NCBI GenBank assembly: GCA_026545225.1
Contig: CM048854.1
Span: 29,301,230-29,365,229 of the forward strand
Direction: 5' to 3'
Source of the DNA: Cornus controversa
Taxonomy: Eukaryota > Streptophyta > Magnoliopsida > Cornales > Cornaceae
Length of the DNA: 64,000 nucleotides
The translations under genes and the position numbers were made by a program. Under the pieces are notes generated by a model that was not told where the DNA came from, searched no databases, and saw only the letters and a list, made by a program, of their open reading frames with translations. This document shows positions 48,800 to 58,994 of the stretch, in pieces. How positions within the stretch are numbered: position 1 is the stretch's first letter; every line of letters begins with the position of its first letter.

Positions 48800-49185
48800 T
48801 GGGCAATCTCTCCATTTATGATTGCCATTTCACGTAAGAGAACTCCATTCACGACACCTCTGCTATCGTCACTCTTGACTACCATCACGCTAAGTGCACT
48901 CCTCAACCTGGTCTTTGTTTCTCTGCCATCTCGACATAAGGACTCACGACCCTATGACTGTGTTTTGCCTTAAACGACCCCTCTTTTGTCCCATCTTATC
49001 CAACCTCCTGTTAGTGCGGCCTTTCGTCGTTTCCTCGTGCAACTCGTCAATGCACTCGCCCAACAGACAGGGTTCCTTCATGGCAACACCTTTGAGTCAC
49101 CTCCTCACGTGGTCTTCCAAATAATGCTCGTCCTTGTTGGGTCAAAATGTCAGGTCCCAACGCCTTCTCACGTGCACGAAAGCTT

Positions 49186-49197
49186 GCTCTGATACCA
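49186..49197 (-). other. Primer-binding site of the gypsy element
   Basis: GCTCTGATACCA on the + strand (TGGTATCAGAGC on the element strand) lies two bases from the right LTR start at 49200. A second, shifted copy of the same neighbourhood occurs at 49280-49345. Confidence 0.7.
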
Positions 49198-49344
49198 ACT
49201 GTCACGGGCCTAGAGTTTTTTCACCACTCCTTGGTTAGTCTAACTCCACTCCACGCTTTCCTCACACAAGCCTTGGTTACATGGTCTTCCAAACAACGCT
49301 CGTCACGCCTTCTTACGTGCACGAAAACTTTCTCTGATACCAAC

Positions 49345-50428
49345 TGTCCTAGTGTGACACATGGTGTGATATTGTCCGTTTTGGGCCCGAGCCCGCACGG
49401 TTTTGCTCTTGGGTTTTACCCCAAAATGCCTCATACCATTTGAAGAGAACATACTACATATAAGCACATCCCCTTTTCCACACCCAGGCGATGTGGGATT
49501 ACGCACCCTGTACCCTGTCAGTGTGGTAGCTCAGCCCAGTGTCTATCTTCGCACCAGCCCACTCACACTCGTCCACAAGGGTTACTACAATCCACCCCCT
49601 ACGAGGCCCAATGTCCTCGTCGGCACACTTCCGGCTGGGGCCTCATACCATTTGAAGAGAACATACTACATATAAGTACATCCCCTTTTTCACACCCAAG
49701 CGATGTGGGATTACACACCCTGTACCTTGTCAGTGTGGTAGCTCAGCCGAGTGTCTGTCTTCGCACCCGTCCACAAAGGTTACTACAATCCACCCCCCTA
49801 CGAGGCCTGATGTCCTCGTCAGCACACTTCCGGCTGGGTTCAGGCTTTGATACCAACTGTAATACCCCGCTCCAACACATGGTATGATATTGTCCGCTTT
49901 AGGCCTGAGCCCGCACGATTTTGCTCTTGGGTTTTACCCCAAAAGGCCTCATACCATTTGAAGATAACATACTACATATAAGCACATCCCCTTTTTCACA
50001 CCCAGGCGATGTGGAATTACGCACCCTATACCCTGTCAGTGTGGTAGCTCAGCCCAGTGTCTGTCTTCGCACCCGCCCACTCACACCCGTCCACAAGGGT
50101 TACTACAATCCACCCCCCTACGAGGCCCGATGTCCTCGTCGGCACACTTCCGGCTGAGTTCAGGCTTTGATACCAACTATAATACCCTGCTCCAACACAT
50201 GGTATGATATTATCCGCTTTAGGCCTGAGCCCGCACGATTTTGCTCTTGGGTTTTACCCCAAAAGGCCTCATACCATTTGAAGAGAACATACTACATATA
50301 AGCACATCCCCTTTCCACACCCAGGTGATGTGGGATTGAACACCCTGTACCCTGTCAGTGTGGTAGCTCAGCCCAGTGTCTGTCTTCGCACCCGCCCACT
50401 CACACCCGTCCACAAGGGTTACTACAGT
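49345..50428. repeat. Array of about 310-bp repeats inside the right gypsy LTR
   Basis: Four copies or part copies start near 49345, 49648, 49857 and 50178. Shared words are CCTCATACCATTTGAAGA, 'catactacatataagcacat', CCTGTCAGTGTGGTAGCTCA and CACAAGGGTTACTACA. Units are joined by CTTTGATACCAACT, a primer-site-like word, so the unit may be a TRIM or short LTR amplified in tandem. The small frames on both strands simply repeat with the unit. Confidence 0.8.
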
Positions 50429-51604
50429 AGTGCTATCTCCCTTACCCAGCCTGCATACTCATTCACACTTGGGCACACTTGGTTGGCAAGAGGAAAACTA
50501 CTTGTATTAGTACTCAAAAGAAGTGTTTACAATGGCTCACTCTCACTCTCACATTTGGAGCTCCTCCCACTTGGAGCTTCTTTCTTACAAATGACTACCT
50601 TGCCTATTTATAGGCATCTTAATTACTCTTTAGAAACTTCTTCATAAATGCTTACATATTAATTACACTATACAATTCTAGAACTTTCTACTTTTCTAGA
50701 CTCTTCTCTAAACTTCTACAAATATCTACAATACTCTCCAACATTAAAGAACCTTCCAGTTTTCTCTACAACATCTACACTTCTCTAGATAAGTCTGGAA
50801 ACTTCACTATACTTCTAGAATGTTGTACAACACTCTAGAATCTTGCACATTTCTCTAGAATACTCCATACTTCTCTAGATACTTTCGGAAGACTCTAGAA
50901 TTTTGCTCTCTTTATGCCATGCAGATGCCAAATAGCGTCGTGCTTAGCGTTTGCGTTGCAGCTGCATGGTAAAACCTCCTTTTGCAAGTTGGCGGGACGT
51001 TACATCGGACATCAAACGATCATATAAAAAGTCATTAATGACCTCATGTTTTATATACTATTATAGTAAAAAAATCTCTTGTCAATTGAAATGGTTAAAA
51101 AGCCCTTGAATATTTAATGATGATTTTTGTGAAGGAAGAATCGGGACACAAAAATTAATTTGGGTCAATATGTGTTACACTAGAGTGGACTTGGCTTGAT
51201 TGTTGGATATATAGATATATATATAGCATTAGCAATGTAATATTGTTAACAATCATTTAGAATTTCAATCTTGCTTAATTTTCTCTCTCTCATAGTTACC
51301 TACCATTTCTCTGTTGTACTCTGATTCAAATTTTCAAGGATTTACGGAGATTATTGAAATTTATAGTTGTGTAATGCTTGGTGGATTGTATATTTGTACG
51401 GATATCTCTCTCTACCTTCCTCCACAACTACATATGATAAAAGAGACAACAATTCATCTAATGTGTAGTTGAGCAGCACCAAAATCGCTACCTTGACATT
51501 TTGCAAATCGATATCGGCTTAAAACAAACCCAAAACCCTAATCTCGGGGAAACCAAATAAGAGCATTTCAAGAACACACGATCTCCACATCTTTCAATCA
51601 AACA

Positions 51605-51610
51605 TTTTTT

Positions 51611-51658
<48 letters not shown>

Positions 51659-51660
51659 TA
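51605..51660. repeat. (TA)n(TG)n microsatellite
   Basis: TA run followed by TG repeats in the spacer 51005-51930, which otherwise shows no gene. Confidence 0.85.
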
Positions 51661-51929
51661 TGGGTATATATGTGTTAGAAATCATCAAGGTGAGTTCTCA
51701 AATTTGTATCCATAATGCTCTACCTTCCTTAAATCTATATCCGATTTAGTCAAATTGGTCCGATTTTTTACAACAATTTAGTTTTTGCAGATAAAAGATC
51801 TTACACTATTACGTACAAAAATGCGTGTAGACAAAAAGATCTAAGGAGGCAAGGAAGATATAAACTTAACGTGTATATATGTACATAGACACACACGTGT
51901 CTAGCTATACATCAATAATTAGTACCCTT

Positions 51930-52125
51930 GAGTGGTGCAATACCCACAAGCACTGATGGTCCAAATCAGATGACCGACAACCTTCGTGTGAATCTACCTT
52001 CCATAACCGACAATGCTTTAATACCCTGAGTGGTGTAATACCGACAAGCACTGATGGTCCAAATCAGATGACCGACAACCTTCGTGTGAATCTAACATGC
52101 ATAACCGACACTGCCCTTTAAAGCG
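51930..52125. repeat. Two direct repeats of about 98 bp
   Basis: Each unit contains GAGTGGTG.AATACC.ACAAG and 'tccaaatcagatgaccgaca' and ends near 'ataaccgaca'. A single related unit occurs at 47110-47180. Confidence 0.85.
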
Positions 52126-52479
52126 AAAATAGTTGTACGAGATAAGGTTGAAGAAAGAGTAATTCTACACTATTTCGAAATTTCTTAAATGTAAAAATTT
52201 TATGTAATAAAATTTTATTTTTTATTATTACATAGAATCATGAAAGATAGAGTCTTATTAATGGTGAAATTCTTCGAGACAAAGACTTCATTAAATGGAA
52301 TGATAATTTCATTCTTCGTTTTTCCTTGAATAAAACACACTAGCCTTCTCGATATTTGCTCTAATTATACACTGGTATATTGTTTAGCCAATATTTTACG
52401 TGTGCCCTTATAACCGTTAGTGATCTGATGGACGTCAAATGATCATATTCAACACAGCCAAAATTAAGTGTCAGATATG

Positions 52480-53880
52480 TTCTTTGCTATACTTAGAACC
52501 TTGTACTGGGTTGGTCAGGGTCCATGCTGCATTGGATCATGAGAGACTCGCTCACATGTAATTAGTTTGCTTTTGAATCTGTATCCATTTAGAAATCACA
52601 TGTGGTGCCGAGAGCAATGTTATTCAAATAAAAAACTAAATGGATTAAACAATGCAACACAAAAATATCAATAGATATATTTATGTGAGTTTCACATGAT
52701 ATCATCTCATTAATTTTTAGTGGTCACTTAACTAGAGTGTCCTTAATTACATGTCACACCCAAAATATTGGAATATTCCTTCAAATTTATGAATGAATTA
52801 AAAAAATGAAAAACCTATCCAGAAAATCTCCATTGAAAAATTTCAAACCCCGCAAACAATTCATAAAATATCGAAATGATTGGGTTTTTTTTTTTATAGA
52901 AGAGAAGGTTTCATCGGAACAATTAATTATTTTTTGGATACCTCGTCCTTTTTTAACAGGAAAGGAGCAGGGCTTTTAACAAGAAGCGGGAATAACTAGT
53001 AATCGTTGGTCAGTCATACGACGGTAAATTGCTTGCCACCAGGATTAGCAAGTTGCCCTCTAATTTTGCTTCGGCCTCCGAAGATGAGAAGTCAAGGTTT
53101 ACCAACGCGGGATCCTCCAACTAAGCCTCACACAAGAGATTCTCCTCAAATTCATAAGTTTTTTGCACCATCCATTTTGCATAATAAACCAAGAATAAAT
53201 CTTTCTACTTATTTACAAACAATTTTCATTGACATCAAGCACTCTCCACAGCAATGCGAAAAAATCCCTCTTTTATGTTGCTGAGTACTTAATTTCTTTT
53301 TTATTTCCCAAGTTTTGGAATGTGACCTTGTACAACTACTCAACTAGGTCTTAAATTTTTCTAAATCATTAATTAGTCTCCTCACTATAGATCCTAAATA
53401 TTTCCGGCTGGTAAAACTAATTATTTTTAAAGTCTTCTACTTTAAAAGCTACCATCTCTTTTGTACACGATTACTAGTTACGTGTGTATATATGAGAGTA
53501 CTTGTACGCTTACACTCCACTTTTAATAAATGCGCAGGTGTCAAATTAGGAAAAAAATCTATAACCAAACACTCAAAAGTAAACTTCAATTTAAACACCT
53601 TTACAAAAAATTTGTGGAGTGCAGAGTGTTTATTTAAAATAATTGTGTCAAAAAGTTAATATTTGAGTAAAGAAAAAAAAGGTCATGCGAATATCATTTT
53701 TGTATCATTTTGGCACATTACTCTAACTTTATGTATAAGTATTGATAGAGAAAGTGAACTAAACCATCAAACAAGACACAATGTTTTGTCACGCACGGAG
53801 ACACAAAACATTGCGTCTTGTTGGGTAATTAGATTTTTGTGAGACGGTCATTTTTCTCTGTATATGGCTTCTTTTGTCTT
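52480..53880. repeat. Spacer homologous to the region downstream of lyase A
   Basis: Matches 23320-24240 in order, interrupted by about 280 bp at 52880-53163 that is absent from the A-B spacer. That insert includes a T-run and unplaced sequence with GCGGGATCCTCCAACTAAGC. No gene seen. Confidence 0.65.
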
Positions 53881-53894
53881 TCCCTAGCCCTAGA

Positions 53895-54027
53895 ACTTTT
53901 GCACGTATCTAATTCACCAAAACAGAGGTGTCTTTGAAGCAAAGAGATATATGTAATGAAGGAAAGTAAGAAAGAGGATGGTTTTTGGGTCTAGTTCAAG
54001 GAACCAAGTCAAAATAAATGGAATAAG

Positions 54028-54071
<44 letters not shown>

Positions 54072-54120
54072 TACATCTAGCTCCAAAGTCCTACTCTCTC
54101 TCTCTAAAAGGTAACATTTA
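53895..54120 (+). promoter_or_regulatory. Upstream block of lyase C, TATA region deleted
   Basis: The shared block (TATCTAATTCACCAAAACAG, 'caaggaaccaagtcaaaata') is followed by a (TA)n run and then 'aaaaggtaacat' joined directly to 'ttatttgcaatttacatgca'. In B these two words are about 285 bp apart and the gap contains TATAAAA. Confidence 0.55.
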
Positions 54121-54191
54121 TTTGCAATTTACATGCAGATTCTTATTTTCACGAAGAAATTGCAAGCAATATAAGCTAGGGCCTTGGACTG

Positions 54192-56353
54192 ATGTCTAAC
54201 AAAGGGGTGCAACTGCATATTCAAGATAAGCAAGTAAATCAATTTTATATAAATATCGATACATACATACACACGCACACACCCCTTGTGATATTTTCTA
54301 TCTTTATATTGTGCCCATTTTATAGATATTACATGCATCCTAGTGTGTAGTTTTGAAGGATATATAGTGCATATTCAAGATGAGTGAGCAAGTCGATTGC
54401 ATACCATGTATCATTAAATTGCCAAAGAAAAATGATATTTTTTTTTAGCAATGCTACACATCATCATGAAATTATTTCATGAATAATGTGGCAATTAAAT
54501 GGTGAGTTTCTCTCGTACACGGAGTTCCAATAGTATTGTCACTTGTCACATCATTCATGATAGAAATTCATAAAATAATTTCATAAAGTGTAGCATTTTC
54601 CATTTTTTTCAGCTGACATGAAAACATTTAATTCTAGCAATGATCATAAAGCCCGCATATCCTGCATTAAGAACTGTATGACAAGAAAACATTTAATTTC
54701 TGTGCAGGTGGTGCTAAGTAATGGCATACTTCAAGTCACATTCTCGAATCCAGGTGGAACGATCACTGGAATTCAATATAATGGAATTGACAACTTGCTT
54801 GAGCTTCATAAACCAGAACAACATGGAGGGTAAACACCATTTGCAACTGCTTCTGTGTGTATATATATATACACACACACACATACACTGGTATACGTAG
54901 TTACGTACACACACATAGATATATATTAACACACTCTCTTCTCTAATATTATTCTTGCCAGTGTCCAACTATAGTTTTAATATTAGCATTTTTTTTTTTT
55001 TTTGGGAAAATATATTCAAAACAAAAAATAAGTATAGTTTATGATCCAAAGAAAATTTTTTTGAGAAACCATTTTTTACGGCGCTAAAATGGGGACGCAA
55101 AAAAAAAAAACCTCATTGCAACCTTAACATATAGTCTCAATAATTTTTCTTTATTTCTATCTAATTCAAGAATTTTTATTTCTTTTCTTTCATAATTAAT
55201 GTTATCATTTCTTTTCGTCTCCCTCCTTTGTATCCAAACGAAGCCTAAGTTTTGATTGAACATGCAGGTATTCAACCCTTAATTGGAGTGAAGTGGGAAG
55301 CTCAGGGACAAGTGGAAAATTTGATGTGTATGTCCTCCTCAGCTCACTTTTTTTTTTTGGGTCAAATTTATTAAAAGAGCTCAAAGAAACAAGTCAAAGC
55401 CAAAGGCTAAAGGAAAAAGGCAACAAGCAAAAAAAAAAAAAAACAGATTTTAGAATAACTAGAATTTTAGAAATTGTAATAATCTTGTAAAGTGAATTTT
55501 TTATTATTTAATAATCTTGTTCCTTGTGCCCATGCAAATGAGTAGACTTGTACACACTGATTATGGAAAATTATACTAGTGCTCATTCAATAAATGTGTG
55601 TGTAGTATCAATATACATATATTTATTAGTACTGAATCTAAAAACAAATAATTCTAACCCAATATTGTGCAATTTTTTATTATTTAATTCGTGCAGTTCA
55701 ATTCTCATGTTGATATTTTTTTCAAATTATACGTGAAATGCCACTATATATATACATATATATATATATAATGCCATATTTTAACTCTACAAAATTTAAT
55801 GATCATGCAGGATTGAAGGAACAAGTTTAAAGGTTATATCGGAAAATGAGGAAAAAGTAGAGCTCTCATTTACAAGGACATGGGACTCTTCTCACCAGGG
55901 TGATCATGCCCCCTTAAATATAGACAAAAGGTCCTTAATTTTTATTTTTATTTTTATTTTTATTTTCCCACAATATATGATCAACTCTCTCTTTTAGGAT
56001 TTCTTTCACTTTATTCTAATTTTTTTTTTTTTTTTTTGTAGGTTCATAATGCTTGGTGGTTCGTCGGGCTTCTATTACTACAGCATATACGAACACTTAG
56101 AGGACATGCCTGGTTTCAACCTCGATGAAACCAGAATCGTGTTCAGGCTCAAAATTGACAAGTAAACAAATTCTCGATCTTCATTTGCTCTACTATGAAA
56201 TTATGTTGTCCATGTTGAAAAAAGAGAATTACAAAAAAGAAAAAAAAAATCTTTTTAACTTGATCTAGTTTAAAAACTACCTCTCACTTCAAAACAAATT
56301 CAAGTCTTTTTAATCTCTTCTAAATTAATAAATATGTGTTTTGATTCTTGTTA

Positions 56354-56402
<49 letters not shown>

Positions 56403-58929
56403 TACCCTTTCCTAAAATATATAGGATTAGAATTTCTTGTCTTCTAAGTTTACTTAGTCTCTAAGATTATGTGCCTATAAATAGCCTTTATGTATTGTTC
56501 ATAATTGATCAATGCAATATACAATTTCTTATATTTTAGCATGGTATTAGAGCTAGGGTTCACAAAACCCTTCTCTTCGTCTTCCACTCATTAATTCCTA
56601 CGTGACAACCCGTCAAGGATCACACAACTTCTGTTTGGTGACGAAAATTGTTCTTCTTCCGAAAGTCCTTTAACTATTCCGATCATATCAGACGAAAGAT
56701 CTGGCCAAGATGATTACACCACCAAAAACAACCAGAGGAGTCTGAACGCTCCATCATATGTCGAGCTACCTCACGAGCTATCACGCACTCACACTCACTC
56801 CCATGCGCAAGCACACCAGCCACGCCAGCTTCTATGCACTATCAACCTGCCTAATCATTGCCACGTCACCTGACATGTCATCACAAAGTCAGATTCCAGA
56901 TCGACAAGTTATTCTACATGTCATCACCACATTAGTTCCAGAACCAATTTTGTTCCACGTCAGCGCCAAGTCATCATCAGTTTTGAAAATTTTAAAACAG
57001 CTCTGTTTGCACTAGTCTCATATTTTCAGTCTATTTTATCATTTGGGATTCACAAATGGACAAAACTAAGGTTATTCAGCCGATATACAACATACTGGAT
57101 AAGTCAAAAGATAATCTATGGGCTCGATCAAGCCATACGTAGCTTTCTAAAAAGCTGTGGACTCTAGTGTACTGTTACTGGAGACATATAAGCCCCTACG
57201 AAAGATGATAAGGAAGATGAAACAAAGTATTCTGATCGCTTGATAATTGGGATAGCAAAAATCATCAGATCATCTCCTGGTTGCGCAATACTTCAGTACT
57301 TTCCATCCATCTTCAATTTGGTCATTTTGAGATGACAAAAGAAATCTGGAATTTATTGGCCCAACGATATACTACTGTCAACCTTGCACATCAGTATTAA
57401 CTTCTGAGTAGTATGAAACAGGAGCCTAGACAATCTATCAATGATTTTCTTTCTCAAATGCACTTTTACTGGGATCAACTTGCTCTCTTGGAACTCATGT
57501 GGGAATGTAATGTTGATGCCGCTAAATTCACCACCTATCCCGGTCATATACGGCTTCTTTAGTTTCTCATAGCCCTTACCAGTGACTTTAAGTTTGTTCG
57601 GGCTTCACTTCTTCATTGTCATCATCTGCGTACACTTGATTCTGTGATCTCTAAGCTTATTTCAGAAGAGACTCGACTTGGTATATTGAAGTCTCAACAC
57701 TCCATGTTGTTCTTGCTACCCATCAGCGCATCTAGCACACTCGTCAGTCTTCTGCTCGACAGAAATTCTGTAAATTTTGTTGTACATGTACTATTATACC
57801 ATTTTTTAAACCATCTAGGATTATAATTTCTTGTTTCCTAAATTTACTTAGTCTCCAAGATTATATAACTATAAATAGGCCTTTATATATTTTTGATAAT
57901 TAATCAATGCAATTTACAATTTCCTATATTTCTAACCGTTCTAATAAATGCACGACAGTATTTTTTTTTATTTAAGTATCAAGATTCAAGCTTTATGAAA
58001 ATTCATCCTCAAATCAAAATGAAAGAAAAAAAAATCTAAAATGGCTTACTTTGATGAGCTGCTAGGTTTCATTACATGGCAATAGCAGATAATAGGCAAA
58101 GATACATGCCCCTACCAGATGACCTGTTACCGGGAAGAGGTGAAGAACTAGCCTACCCTGAAGCAGTCCGACTTGTTAACCCCATTGAGCCAGAATTTAA
58201 AGGAGAGGTAAAGCCATGCCTTGCAATTATATATAAAATAATAGTAAATAAATAAATAATAAAAAATGTTTTGTTCATTGTACGTGTTGCAACACTGAGA
58301 TTTTGATATATCTCCTGATGTGCAGGTAGATGACAAGTACCAGTATTCATGTGAGAACAAAGACAACCGGGTTCACGGGTGGATATGCTTTGACCCGCCC
58401 GTTGGGTTCTGGCAAATCACACCCAGCAATGAGTTCAAGACTTGTGGTCCACTCAAACAGGATCTAACATCCCATGTTAGCCCAATCGCCCTTGCTGTAT
58501 GTAACTATATATATAATAATATTAATAACCTCCTTATCAACAATTTTATTTCTTTTATTCTTATTCATTAACAATCACAGTATATATATATATATATGGT
58601 TGGCATGGATGAAAATACACGTTCTACAAATTAATATCAACTGTTACGATGACGAGCCTTTAATTTAGTTAAGTTTAATATAAACCAAATTGGTGTCATT
58701 AGATGTTTGTAAGTGCCCATTACGGGGGAGAGGATCATGTGTTGAAATTCAAATCAGGCGAGCCATGGAAGAAAGTTTTTGGCCCGGTTCTTATCTATCT
58801 TAATTCAGTGTTGGATGATAATGACGCGCTTAAGCTCTGGTACGATGCCAAAGAACAGGTTTGACATAGAAAAATTGCATGCTTATTTACTGCAAATTAG
58901 ATAACCATGCATATATGACTATATATACT

Positions 58930-58994
<65 letters not shown>

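Larger units (their letters stand above)
47527..51004 (-). mobile_element. Deleted Ty3/gypsy LTR retrotransposon
   Basis: Left LTR 47527-48109 and right LTR 49200-51004 share their starts (TGTCATTGG/TGTCACGGG, TCCTCACACAAGC) and long 3' parts (CTACCTTGCCTATTTATAGG to GGACGTTA). The interior is antisense. A tRNA-Met primer site touches the right LTR, and a G-rich polypurine tract (GTGGGGGAGAAC on the minus strand) touches the left LTR. Only about 1.1 kb of interior remains, with a gag-type zinc knuckle and a chromodomain-like word but no protease, reverse transcriptase or integrase. The right LTR is interrupted by an array of 310-bp repeats. The flanks (CTGAC, TCGGAC) do not give a clean duplication. 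Confidence 0.7.

Noticed and set aside
48019-49443. Several + strand frames of 70-150 codons
   Set aside because: Antisense to the gypsy interior; the minus strand carries the recognisable gag and chromodomain words.
49345-50428. Regular repeats as a CRISPR-like array
   Set aside because: Units are about 310 bp, contiguous and diverged, without short identical repeats and unique spacers; this is plant nuclear DNA.
52880-53163. Insert with a 92-codon + strand frame nearby, considered as organelle DNA or a gene
   Set aside because: No recognisable protein family or organelle sequence; only its absence from the A-B spacer supports it as an insertion.
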